From Lysobacter solisilvae (lineage in GTDB: Bacteria; Pseudomonadota; Gammaproteobacteria; Xanthomonadales; Xanthomonadaceae): 64,000 bases of DNA. The notes under the pieces were generated by a model, which worked only from the letters and a program-made list of their open reading frames with translations, did no database searches and was not told the origin of the DNA. The DNA is taken from assembly GCF_016613535.2 (NCBI RefSeq), contig NZ_CP071518.1, forward strand, positions 496,001 to 560,000, read 5' to 3'. Of this stretch, positions 9,086-18,700 are shown one piece after another (positions within the stretch are counted from its first letter, which is position 1; each line of letters opens with the position of its first letter). Position numbers and translations under genes: made by a program.

Positions 9086-10039
9086 ATGCATCCCGCCTTC
9101 TCCGTCATCTTCTTCACCACGCTGTCCGGCGCCGGGTATGGCCTGCTGCTGTGGAGCGCGGTGGCCGCGCTGCTGGGCTGGAGCCGGCCTTCGACCCTGC
9201 TCATCGGCATCGTTCTCGGCCTGGTGCTGTCCACGATCGGCCTGCTCAGTTCGGTGGCGCACCTTGGCAAGCCCGGGCGCGCCTGGCGCGCGTTCTCGCA
9301 ATGGCGCACCTCGTGGCTGTCGCGCGAGGGCGTTGCGGCGCTGGTGACCTGCCTGCCGGCGCTCGTCCTCGGCGTGCTCCTGCTGGGACCGTCTCTCGCC
9401 GCCCACCCGGTGACGCCGGCGGCGTCCGCGTCGCTGGCGAGGATGATCGCGTCCGCGCTGCTGATCGCGTGCGCGCTTGCCACCGTGTACTGCACGGCCA
9501 TGATCTACGCCTCGCTCAGGCCCATCCCGGCGTGGTGCCACCGGCTGGTCGCGCCGGTCTACCTGCTGTTCTCGCTGCTCACCGGCGGCCTGCTGTTCGG
9601 CGCGCTGGTGGCCACGGTCGATGGCGGCATCGACAACCGCGCGGCGATGCCCGGCCTGGTGGCGGCGATCGTGCTGGCAGCGCTGAAATGGAAGTACTGG
9701 GGCGACGTCGACGCGCCCCTGCCGCTGGACCGCGGCGCCGCGGTCGGCCTGCCCGGTCGCGAGGTGAGCGTGTTTGAACGCCCGCACACGCAGGCGAACT
9801 ACCTCACCCGCGAGATGGGCTTCGTCGTGGCCCGCAAGCATGGCCGCGTCCTGCGCGCGATCGCGATGGTGCTGTTCACGGTGCTGCCGGTGCTGGCGCT
9901 GTTGCCGGTCGCGCTGGTCGTGCACCTGGATGCGGCGCCGTGGCTATGGGTCGCGGCGCTCGGCGCGCTGACGGGGGCGTTCGTGGAACGGTGGCTGTTC
10001 TTCGCGCAGGCGAAGCACATGGTGACGCTGTATTACTAG
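9086..10039 (+). CDS. soeC: DmsC/SoeC-like quinone-interacting membrane anchor
   Basis: A 317-residue polytopic membrane protein with about eight hydrophobic helices. SVAHLGKPGRAWRAFSQWRT followed by SWLSREG is the hallmark of the DmsC family. The subunit anchors the Mo/FeS dimer and exchanges electrons with the quinone pool. The gene closes the operon; a repeat-rich stretch follows its stop. Confidence 0.8.
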   Translation: MHPAFSVIFFTTLSGAGYGLLLWSAVAALLGWSRPSTLLIGIVLGLVLSTIGLLSSVAHLGKPGRAWRAFSQWRTSWLSREGVAALVTCLPALVLGVLLLGPSLAAHPVTPAASASLARMIASALLIACALATVYCTAMIYASLRPIPAWCHRLVAPVYLLFSLLTGGLLFGALVATVDGGIDNRAAMPGLVAAIVLAALKWKYWGDVDAPLPLDRGAAVGLPGREVSVFERPHTQANYLTREMGFVVARKHGRVLRAIAMVLFTVLPVLALLPVALVVHLDAAPWLWVAALGALTGAFVERWLFFAQAKHMVTLYY

Positions 10040-10065
10040 CTGGCGTGACCGCTTCCCCTGCGAAG

Positions 10066-10943
10066 CGGGATGTTGGTATGCGTGGGAGCAACCGCAAGCA
10101 CAAACACGACGCATGGGGCGGGATGCTGGTATGCGTGAGAGCAATCGCAAGCAACAGCCACGACGCATAGGGCGGGTCTCGACCCGCCGGCGCCTCGGCG
10201 GTGGTCCGGTCTCGCACTGGAGCTGTCCGGATCCTGCGCCGAACCCACACCACTTCGTTGCAGTCCCGGTCGCGGCTACGACGCGCCAGCGGAAATCGGC
10301 AAGCCGCGGCTTCTAGCCGTGCACGGAGCCTTGTTGGCGACCAGGTGGCGGGTCAAGACCCGCCCTATGCGCTGGGGGGCGGGATGCTGGCATGCGTGAG
10401 AGCAATCGCAAGCACAAACACGACGCATAGGGCGGGTCTCGACCCGCCGGCGCCCGGTGGTGGTCCGGTCTCGACTGGAGCTGTCCGGATCCTGCGCCGA
10501 ACCCACACCACCTTCGTTGCAGTCCCGGTCGCGGCTACGACGCGCCAGCGGAAATCGGCAAGCCGCGGCTGCTAGCCGGGCACGGGGCCTTGTTGGCGAC
10601 CAGGTGGCGGGGCAAGACCCGCCTTATGCGCTGGCGGGCGGGATGCTGGCATGCGTGGGAGCAATCGCAAGCACAAACACGACGCATGGGGCGGGATGCT
10701 GGTATGCGTGAGAGCAATCGCAAGCAACAGCCACGACGCATAGGGCGGGTCTCGACCCGCCGGCGCCTCGGCGGTGGTCCGGTCTCGCACTGGAGCTGTC
10801 CGGATCCTGCGCCGAACCCACGCCACTTCGTTGCAGTCCCGGTCGCGGCTAAGACGCGCCGGCGGGAATCGGCAAGCCGCGGCTGCTAGCCGGGCACGGG
10901 GCCTTTTTGGCGACCAAGTGGCGGGGCAAGGCCCGCCCTATGC
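10066..10943. repeat. Compound palindromic repeat array between soeC and hemC
   Basis: Two units are interleaved. Five copies of a ~52-base unit (gcgggatgctggtatgcgtg...) start near 10068, 10119, 10379, 10638 and 10693. Three copies of a ~206-base element lie at 10165-10370, 10425-10629 and 10738-10943. Each long element is bounded by inverted ends (gcatagggcgggtctcgacc / ggcgggtcaagacccgccc), which are themselves hairpins. The copies differ at only a few positions. The last copy runs through the hemC stop codon. No gene is supported here; frames that cross it are repeats of each other. Confidence 0.85.
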
Positions 10944-11870
10944 GCTGTTGCTGTGCGAGGCGTCGATCAATTCACGCGCGCCCTGGGCCAGCAACTGCTC
11001 GGCCACGGCGATACCCAGCGCCTCGGCCTGGCTCGCAGGTCCGCGGCGTTCGGCCCGCACCGCGCGCCCGTCGTGCGGCGCGCCGACCAGGCCATGCAGC
11101 TCGAGCGCGTCGCCATCCAGGCGCGCCAGCGCCGCGACCGGGACGTGGCAGCTGCCGTGCAGCGCGCGGTTCATCGCCCGCTCGGCTTCCACGCAGGTGC
11201 GCGTGGCCGCGTGGTCCAGCGCCCCGCACAGGGCCTGCGTGGCGCCATCGTCGTCGCGGCATTCGATTGCGATGGCGCCCTGCGCGGGCGCGGGCAGCCA
11301 CTGTGGGGCGTCCAGGCGGGCGCGGATGCGGGCTTCGAAACCCAGCCGCTGCAGGCCGGCGCAGGCCAGCACGATCGCGTCGTAGTCGCCGGCGTCGAGC
11401 TTGGCCAGTCGCGTGTTGACGTTGCCGCGCAGGTCGCGCAGCACCAGGTCGGGGCGCAGGGCGCGCAGCTGGCCCTGGCGGCGCAGCGAGGAGGTGCCGA
11501 CGACCGCGCCCGGCGGCAGCGCGTCGATCCCGTCGAAGCGGTTGCTGACGAAGGCGTCGGCATGGTCGGCGCGTTCGAGGATGGCGGGGAGCATGAAGCC
11601 GGGTTCCAGCTCCATCGGCACGTCCTTGAGCGAGTGGACGGCGCAATCGGCCTGCCCGCGCAGCATCGCCAGCTCCAGCTCCTTGAGGAACAGCCCCTTG
11701 CCGCCAATGGCGGCCAGCGAGCGGTCCAGCACCTCGTCGCCGCGGGTGCTCATGGGCACCAGGTCGACCACGAGGCCGGGATGGCGCGCGCGCAGCTGCG
11801 CGGCGACGTGTTCGGTCTGCCACAGGGCGAGCGGGCTCTTGCGGGTGGCGATGCGGAGGCGTGCGGTCAT
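10938..11870 (-). CDS. hemC: Hydroxymethylbilane synthase (porphobilinogen deaminase)
   Basis: It condenses four porphobilinogens to hydroxymethylbilane in heme synthesis. Family signatures are clear: [67 protein letters not shown], and [10 protein letters not shown], which holds the dipyrromethane-cofactor Cys. Length is 310 residues. ATG 11870 is preferred over an ATG seven codons upstream because homologues begin at this point. The TAG stop lies inside the inverted end of the last downstream repeat element. Confidence 0.95.
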   Translation of the reverse strand: MTARLRIATRKSPLALWQTEHVAAQLRARHPGLVVDLVPMSTRGDEVLDRSLAAIGGKGLFLKELELAMLRGQADCAVHSLKDVPMELEPGFMLPAILERADHADAFVSNRFDGIDALPPGAVVGTSSLRRQGQLRALRPDLVLRDLRGNVNTRLAKLDAGDYDAIVLACAGLQRLGFEARIRARLDAPQWLPAPAQGAIAIECRDDDGATQALCGALDHAATRTCVEAERAMNRALHGSCHVPVAALARLDGDALELHGLVGAPHDGRAVRAERRGPASQAEALGIAVAEQLLAQGARELIDASHSNSA

Positions 11871-12002
11871 CCGGGCATTATCGCCGGCCACCGCGGTCCT
11901 GCGGGCGGGGCCGGGGGTTGGGGCGGCCGCGCCAAGCCCGCTAGACCACCTGCCGGACCCCTGAGCGGGTCCCGGGCGTCCCTGTTCCTGCCCGACAGCT
12001 AC

Positions 12003-12296
12003 TCTTTTTTGGGCGCGCGCGTGTCTTTTTTGCTCGCGCGCGAGTCTTTTTTGGACGCCCGCGCCTGAATTTTGGACGCTCGCGTCCCGTTTCGGGACGC
12101 CGGCGTCTCTTTTTTGCCCGCGCGCGACTCTTTTCGGGACGCGCGCGAGTCTTTTTCGCTCGCGAGCGTGTCTTTTTTGGACGCGCGCGAGTCATTTTCG
12201 GTAGCTGGTGATCAGTTTTTGGCCATCCGCGGGTCTTTTTTGGACGGTTGCATGTCCTTGTTGGACTCCCGCGTCTCTCTTTGGGCCTCCCGGAGG
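12003..12296. repeat. 21-bp minisatellite, 14 units
   Basis: Fourteen consecutive units with an exact 21-base period and consensus tcttttttggacgcgcgcga(g) run without an indel, although units differ at many positions. In one plus frame each unit reads as a heptapeptide like SFLDARE, interrupted by TGA at 12066. On the minus strand a frame is open from 12351 to 11941 and reads RPKKTRA-type basic heptads. Each unit alternates a T run with a GC-rich, partly palindromic stretch (ctcgcgcgcgag; cgtcccg-ttt-cgggacg). It lies upstream of hemC and downstream of algR. Confidence 0.9.
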
Positions 12297-12488
12297 TTGC
12301 GCCGGCGAACTGGCCGGAGAGCGCCGGGCTACTGTTCTTGCTGCCACGCAAGCCAACGCGTCACGCCGACCGTAAGAGCCGGAGGGCGGCCGGCATGGAT
12401 GCCGGTCGTAACTGGCCTATCCACTGTTTTGCATTTGATCTTGAGCAGCAGCGAACAGGCAAAGCTCGCGTGGGTTGAGGGCGCCGCG

Positions 12489-12858
12489 ACCGTCTGCCCC
12501 CATCCCAACCGTCCCGGCCAGCAGGCGCAGCCTGCTGGCGTTCGATGACGCGCGGACCAGTGGTCCGCAAACGCGTCCTCTCACCCCCCGCAAGCGGGGG
12601 AAGGGGCTGATTCGCGGCGACCGTCGGCCCCCATCCCCACCTTCCCCCGCGCAGCGGGGGAAGGGGCTGATTCGCGGCGATCGTCGGCCCCCATCCCAAC
12701 CTTCCCCCGCGGAGCGGGGGAAGGGGCTGATTCGCGGCGACCGTCGGCCCCCATCCCAACCGTCCCGGCCAGCAGGCGCAGCCTGCTGGCGTTCGATGAC
12801 GCGCGGACCAGTGGTCCGCAAACGCGTCCTCTCACCCCCCGCACAGCGGGGGAAGGGG
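12489..12858. repeat. Nested direct repeats with REP-like hairpins downstream of algR
   Basis: A ~115-base direct repeat occurs at about 12490-12604 and 12741-12856. It contains two hairpins: gccagcagg-cgcag-cctgctggc and gcggacca-g-tggtccgc. Between the copies are three tandem 60-base units at 12601, 12661 and 12721, each opening with aaggggctgattcgcggcga and carrying ccttcccccgc-nnn-gcgggggaagg. The palindrome is related to the one inside soeA. Confidence 0.9.
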
Positions 12859-12864
12859 CAATGC

Positions 12865-13599
12865 TCAGAGATGCTTGAGGGTCTCGCGCAGGCCCGCCAC
12901 GCAGCGGCGGCTGACTTCCAGCGGTTGCTTGCCGTGGCGCAGCAGGGCCTGGACGTGGCCGTCGGGGCTGCGCTTGAGTTCGACGATCTCGTGCCGGGCC
13001 ACCAGGCAGTTGCGGTGGATGCGCACGAAGCGGCTGCCGAATTCCTCTTCCAGCGACTTGAGCGATTCCTCGATGAGGTCCTCGCCGCGCGCGTGGTGGA
13101 CGATGACGTACTTCTCCTCGGCGTGGAGGTAGTGCACGTCCTCGATCGGGATCAGGCGCAGGCTGCCGCGCAGGCGCGCGCACAGGTGCGTGCGCTGCTG
13201 GCCCTGCGGCGCGCCGCTGCTGGCGCCCTGCCCGCGGCCGGCGGCGAAGGTGCGCACGCGGTCGATGGCGGCGGCCAGGCGTTCGGGACGCACGGGCTTG
13301 ACCAGGTAATCGATGGCCTCGGCCTCGAATGCGGACAGCGCATGGGCGTCGTAGGCGGTGCAGAACACCACGGCCGGACGCGGTTCGAACGCGGCCAGGT
13401 GGCGTGCGGCCTCCAGCCCGTCGATGCCCGGCATGGCGATGTCCAGCAGCACCAGGTCGGGATGGTGGGCGGCGCAGGCGTGCAGGGCTTCGTGCCCGTC
13501 CGCCGCGTCCGCGACCACTTCCACGCCCTGGATGGAAGCCAGCAGGCCGCGCAGGCGTTCGCGGGCCAGGGGTTCGTCGTCGGCGATGACTACCTTCAT
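12865..13599 (-). CDS. algR: LytTR-family response regulator AlgR
   Basis: A receiver domain (MKVVIADDEPLARERLR; phospho-acceptor Asp53 in LLDIAMPG; CTAYDAHA; LVKPVRPERL) is joined to a C-terminal LytTR DNA-binding domain (IEDVHYLHAEEKYVIVH; SRFVRIHRNCLVA). Length is 244 residues, as in AlgR/LytR. Its ATG overlaps the stop of the kinase gene by four bases (13596-13599), so the pair is translationally coupled. AlgR homologues control type IV pili and exopolysaccharide genes in pseudomonads and xanthomonads. Confidence 0.9.
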   Translation of the reverse strand: MKVVIADDEPLARERLRGLLASIQGVEVVADAADGHEALHACAAHHPDLVLLDIAMPGIDGLEAARHLAAFEPRPAVVFCTAYDAHALSAFEAEAIDYLVKPVRPERLAAAIDRVRTFAAGRGQGASSGAPQGQQRTHLCARLRGSLRLIPIEDVHYLHAEEKYVIVHHARGEDLIEESLKSLEEEFGSRFVRIHRNCLVARHEIVELKRSPDGHVQALLRHGKQPLEVSRRCVAGLRETLKHL

Positions 13600-14693
13600 C
13601 GGTTGAGGCTCCCCGTTCCCACCGGCAGCCGGAGGTCCACCTGATAGTAGCCCTCACGCCACTGCGCGACCATCCGTGCCCCCGGACCGTAGGCGAAGGC
13701 CAGGCGCTGGCCGATGCTGGCCTGGGCGTGGCGGGTGCCCCCGCGGCGCCGCTCCCCGGGCTCGTCCAGTGCCTGCTGCACGTCCGCCTCGCGCGGCGGC
13801 GGGGCCGGATTGCGCACGCAGATCAGCAGTTCCTGGCCCAGCTGGGCCAGTTCCACTTCGATCTCGCCGCCGCCCGGCAGGCGGGACACCCCGTGCAGGA
13901 CCGCGTTCTCCAGCAGGGGCTGCAGCACCAGGCTGGGCATCGGCATCCGCCAGGGCAGCGGTTCGGCGCGGACCCAGCTCACTCGCAAACGGTCGCCCAG
14001 GCGCAGCTGCTCGATCGCCAGGTAGCGCTCGCACAGCTCGATCTCCTCGCGCAGGGTGGACTCCCGGTCGCCGGCGCCCAGGGCGGCGCGGAACAGGTCC
14101 GACAGGTCCAGCACCGCGCGCTCGGCCACCACCGGGTCGGTCCGGACCAGGCCGGCGATGGTGTTCATGCTGTTGAAGAGGAAGTGCGGCTTGATGCGCG
14201 CCTGCAGCGCATCGACCTCGGCGCGCGCGCTGGCGCGCACCTGCGCCTGCCAGCCGTCGTTGACGTAGAGATAGCGCAGCACCACGGCGACGATCAGCAT
14301 CGTCACCGCCGCCGAGCCCCACACGAAGCGCAGCATCGATACGTTGTCGGGCACCAGCCCGTAGCCCAGGTTGGTGTCGATCACGTGGGCCATCGACGCG
14401 CCCAGCGCCGCGACCAGGCCGCTGCCCAGCAGCGCCACCAGGGTGCCCAGCGGCATCGGCAGGCGCGAGACCTGGGTGCGCGACACGCACAGCAGCACCG
14501 CCGCGGTGAGGGCAAGCCAGAGGGAGAAGGCGCTGGCGGTGACGAAGCGCTCGATGTCCCACTGCACGCCGCCGCCCGGCGCCAGCGCCAGCACCACGAT
14601 GACCAGTTCGGACATGCCCAGCATCACCGCCAGGCGGGGCAGCCGGCACAGGTCCGGCAGCCAGGGATCGCGGGCGGCCGCGGAATGCTTCAT
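13596..14693 (-). CDS. algZ: LytS/AlgZ-type sensor histidine kinase
   Basis: The 365-residue membrane kinase has four N-terminal hydrophobic helices (about residues 22-145), then the His_kinase domain with ARIKPHFLFNSMNTIAGL (phospho-His region), and an HATPase with LVLQPLLENAVLHGV (N box). It is the partner of the overlapping algR. ATG 14693 is chosen because the membrane domain starts there and the in-frame upstream extension overlaps the esterase gene. Confidence 0.88.
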   Translation of the reverse strand: MKHSAAARDPWLPDLCRLPRLAVMLGMSELVIVVLALAPGGGVQWDIERFVTASAFSLWLALTAAVLLCVSRTQVSRLPMPLGTLVALLGSGLVAALGASMAHVIDTNLGYGLVPDNVSMLRFVWGSAAVTMLIVAVVLRYLYVNDGWQAQVRASARAEVDALQARIKPHFLFNSMNTIAGLVRTDPVVAERAVLDLSDLFRAALGAGDRESTLREEIELCERYLAIEQLRLGDRLRVSWVRAEPLPWRMPMPSLVLQPLLENAVLHGVSRLPGGGEIEVELAQLGQELLICVRNPAPPPREADVQQALDEPGERRRGGTRHAQASIGQRLAFAYGPGARMVAQWREGYYQVDLRLPVGTGSLNR

Positions 14694-14730
14694 GCGGTGC
14701 GCGCGCGGGCCATGGCGGGCGTCGGCGGCC

Positions 14731-15426
14731 TCAGGCCAGCCGCTGCGACATCCAGGCGGCCAGGTCGGCGATCTCTTCGCCGCAGACCTGGTGACCCATG
14801 GGATAGGCGTGCCATTCCACCGGCAGCCCCAGCGCGCGCAGCTGGCGCGCGCTGGCGTCGCCGCCGGCGTAGGGAACCACCGGGTCCATCTGGCCGTGGG
14901 CCATGAAGACCGGCTGGTTGCGCGCCTGCGGCGTGGCTTCGGCCACCAGCCTCTGCGCCATCGGCAGGTAGGTCGACAGGGCGATGATCCCGCCCAGCGG
15001 CGTGGCGCGGCGCAGGGCACAGGCCAGCGCGATCGCGCCGCCCTGCGAGAACCCGGCCAGCAGGATGCGCGAGGGATCGACGCCGCGGGCCTGTTCGCGT
15101 GCGATCAGGGCCTCGACCTGGCGCACCGAGGCGTCCACGCCGCCTTCGTCGGCGCGGTTGGCCAGGTTCATGTCGACGATGTCGTACCAGGCCCGCATGC
15201 GGGCGCCGCCGTTGATGGTCACGGCGCGGACCGGCGCATGCGGGAACACGAAGCGCAGCGCCGGCCAGTGCGGCCGCACCAGTTCCGGGACGATGGGCGC
15301 GAAGTCGTGGCCATCGGCGCCCAGGCCATGCAGCCAGAGCACGGTCCAGGCGGGATTCGGGCCGGTCTCCTGCTCGACGGTGTCGAGGCGGTCGATGGCG
15401 GCGGGCGCGGCGGAAGTGTCGTTCAT
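14731..15426 (-). CDS. Alpha/beta-hydrolase, carboxylesterase/phospholipase family
   Basis: The 231-residue hydrolase has LWLHGLGADGHDF (oxyanion region), the nucleophile elbow GFSQGG, Asp in GQMDPVVPY and His in GHQVC. This is the layout of the EstB/acyl-protein-thioesterase-like carboxylesterases, which cleave short acyl esters in the cytoplasm. ATG 15426 gives the standard N-terminus. It ends 37 bases upstream of algZ on the same strand. Confidence 0.88.
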   Translation of the reverse strand: MNDTSAAPAAIDRLDTVEQETGPNPAWTVLWLHGLGADGHDFAPIVPELVRPHWPALRFVFPHAPVRAVTINGGARMRAWYDIVDMNLANRADEGGVDASVRQVEALIAREQARGVDPSRILLAGFSQGGAIALACALRRATPLGGIIALSTYLPMAQRLVAEATPQARNQPVFMAHGQMDPVVPYAGGDASARQLRALGLPVEWHAYPMGHQVCGEEIADLAAWMSQRLA

Positions 15427-15593
15427 GCAGGCATTGTGGCCGCTGCCCCCGGGCGCTGCCAGCCTTGCGCGTCGCAGCTCCTGCGACGGCCCCATGCGAC
15501 GCTCGGCCCCTGGCCGATCGGGCGCTGGCCCGTATGCGGGCCAAGCCGGCGCAGCGGCCGTGGTGGGCCGATCGCCTGGCCCGGGGATCGGAC

Positions 15594-15626
15594 CTGAGCA
15601 GACCCGAGCAGACCCGAGCAGACCCC
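15594..15626. repeat. Short 10-base tandem repeat
   Basis: gagcagaccc is repeated three times without change upstream of the Lhr-like helicase gene. No function is apparent. Confidence 0.7.
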
Positions 15627-15738
15627 GTCAGAACGGCCGGCCAGGACTGCCGGTCAAGCCCCGGCAACCTGGACCGGGCCCGTCAGACCCGGCCCGCCAG
15701 CCAGCAAGTTCAGGCCCCGCCCGGGGCGCGGCAGGATA

Positions 15739-18700
15739 ATGATCACCATGGTTGCGCATCAGCTCCCCGATCCGCCCGGCCCCGCCGACGACGCGGTGCT
15801 CGCGCGGTTCCACCCGGCGGTGGCCGCCTGGTTCCGGCGCGCGTTTGCCTTCCCCACGCCGGCGCAGCAGCAGGCCTGGCCCGCAATCGGCGCCGGCCGC
15901 CACACCCTGGTGGCGGCGCCCACCGGCTCGGGCAAGACACTTACCGCATTCCTGTCGGCGATCGACGGCCTGGTCCGCGAGGGCCTGGCGCAGGGCCTGC
16001 GCGACGAAACCGCGGTGGTGTACGTCTCGCCGCTGAAGGCGCTGTCCAACGACATCCACCTGAACCTGGAAGCGCCGCTGGAAGGCATCGCCGCCGAGCT
16101 GGCGCGCATGGAACTGCCCGCGGTGGACATCCGCACCGCCGTGCGCACCGGCGACACCCCGCAGTCCGAACGCGCGCAGATGCGCCGCAAGCCACCGCAC
16201 ATCCTGGTCACGACGCCCGAATCGCTGTACGTGCTGCTGGGGTCCGAATCCGGCCGCGCGATGCTGGCCACGGCCCGCTCGGTGATCGTCGACGAAATCC
16301 ACGCGGTGGCGGCCAGCAAGCGCGGCAGCCACCTGGCCCTCACGCTGGAACGGCTGGATGCGCTGTGCGGCCGGCGGCTGGTGCGCATCGGCCTGTCGGC
16401 GACGCAGAAGCCGATCGTCGAGGTCGCGCGCTTCCTGGTCGGCGCCGGGTCGGTCGCGGCCGACGGCACGCCCGACTGCAGCATCGTCGACATCGGCTAC
16501 GACCGCCCGCGCGACCTCGCCCTCGAACTGCCGCCCACGCCGCTGCAGGCGGTGATGTCCAACGAGCAGTGGGAGCAGGTGTACGCGCGCATCGCGCAGC
16601 TGGTCGAGCAGCACCGCACCACCCTGGTGTTCGTCAACACGCGGCGCATGGCCGAGCGCGCGGCACGGCACCTGGGCGAACGCCTGGGCCGCGAACACGT
16701 GGCCGCCCACCACGGCAGCCTGGCCAAGGAACTGCGGCTGGACGCCGAACAGCGGCTCAAGCGCGGCGAGCTGAAGGTGCTCATCGCCACCGCGTCGCTG
16801 GAGCTGGGCATCGACATCGGCGACATCGACCTGGTGTGCCAGCTGGGCTCGCCGCGCGCGATCGCCGCGTTCCTGCAGCGCGTGGGGCGTTCGGGCCACT
16901 TCGTCGGCGGCGTGCCCAAGGGCCGGCTGTTTCCGTCCTCGCGCGACGACCTTGCCGAGTGCGCCGCGCTGCTGGACTGCGTGCGCCGGGGCGAGCTGGA
17001 CGCGCTGAAGATGCCGCGGGCGCCGGTGGACGTGCTGGCGCAGCAGATCGTCACCGAGGTCTGCGCGCAGGAATGGAGCGAGGACGCATTGTTCGAGCTG
17101 TGCCGCGGCGCGTGGCCGTACGCCGGGCTCTCGCGCGAGAGTTTCGACGACACCGTGGCGATGCTGGCCGAGGGCTTCAGCAGCCGCCGCGGCGCGCGCG
17201 CCGGCTACGTCCATCGCGACGCCGTCCACGGGCTGCTGCGCGGCCGCGCCGGCGGGCGCATGACGGCGCTGATGTCCGGCGGCACGATCCCGGACACCGC
17301 CGACTACAACGTGGTGCTCGAACCGCAGGCGCAGAACATCGGCACGGTCAACGAGGACTTCGCGATCGAGAGCCTGGCGGGCGACATTTTCCAGCTGGGC
17401 AACGCGAGCTACCGCATCCTGCGGGTGGAGCCGGGCCGCGTCCGCGTGGAAGACGCGCAGGGCGCCCCGCCGAGCATCCCGTTCTGGCTGGGCGAGGCGC
17501 CGGGCCGCAGCGACGAACTGTCGGCCGGCGTGTCACGCCTGCGGGCGGAGGCCGCGCAACTGCTGGCCGATGGTGGCGACGTGGTCGCCTGGCTGCACGG
17601 CACCGTCGGACTGACGCCCGAGGCCGCCCAGCAGCTGGGCGAATACCTGGCCCGCCAGCACGCCGCGCTGGGCACCCTGCCCACGCAGGAACAGGTGGTG
17701 CTGGAACGGTTCTTCGACGAGTCCGGCGGCACCCAGCTGGTGATCCATTCGCCGTACGGCAGCCGGCTCAACCGCGCCTGGGGGCTGGCGCTGCGCAAGC
17801 GCTTCTGCCGCAAGTTCAACTTCGAACTGCAGGCGGCGGCCACCGAGGACGCGATCGTGCTGTCGCTGTCGACCAGCCACAGTTTCCCGCTCATCGAGGT
17901 CGCCCATTACCTGCATTCGGCCTCGGCCGAGCACGTGCTGGTGCAGGCGCTGCTCGACGCGCCGCTGTTCGCGGTGCGCTGGCGCTGGAATGCGACCACG
18001 GCGCTGGCGCTGCCGCGCTTCGTCGGCGGCAAGCGCGTGGCACCGCAGCTGCAGCGGATGAAATCCGAGGACCTGCTGGCGACCGTGTTCCCCGACCAGG
18101 TCGCTTGCGCGGAGAACCTGGTGGGCGAGCGCGAAGTGCCGGACCACCCGCTGGTCGCGCAGACGCTCGACGACTGCCTGCACGAGGCGATGGACACCGC
18201 CGGCTGGCTGGCATTGCTGCGGCGCATGGAGGCCGGCGAGGTCACCGTCGCCGCGCGCGACCTGACCGGGCCCTCGCCCTTCGCCGCCGAAGCGCTCAAT
18301 GCGCGCCCCTACGCATTCCTCGACGACGCACCGCTGGAAGAGCGGCGCACGCAGGCGGTGATGGCGCGCCGCTACGCCGACGCGGACAGCGCGGATGACC
18401 TGGGCCGGCTCGACCCGGCCGCGATCGAGGAAGTGCGCGCGCAGGCCTGGCCGGAAGTCCGCAACGCCGACGAGATGCACGATGCGCTGATGGGCCTGGG
18501 CGTGGTCACCGCCGAGGAAGCGCGCTGCCATGCGTGGCTGCCATGGCTGGAAGCGCTGGCCGGCCACGCACGCGCCACGCGCGCGGCCCTCGGCGAGGGC
18601 CTGTGGTGCGCCGCCGAGCGGCTGCCCACGTTGCAGGCGCTGCATCCGGAAGCGGCGCTGGACCCTGCGATCAGCGCCCCGCCGGCGATGGCGCACGAAT

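Noticed and set aside
12003..12296. Array of intrinsic terminators in the 21-bp repeat
   Set aside because: T runs follow GC-palindromic stretches only on the plus strand. The flanking genes hemC and algR are transcribed on the minus strand, where these are A runs.
10066..12858. CRISPR array
   Set aside because: The repeats are of unequal size, are themselves palindromic or contiguous (21, 60 and ~206 bases), and lack unique equal-length spacers. No cas genes are present.
15465..18398. 977-codon plus-strand frame overlapping lhr
   Set aside because: It is an alternative frame of the helicase gene; all helicase motifs are in the other frame.
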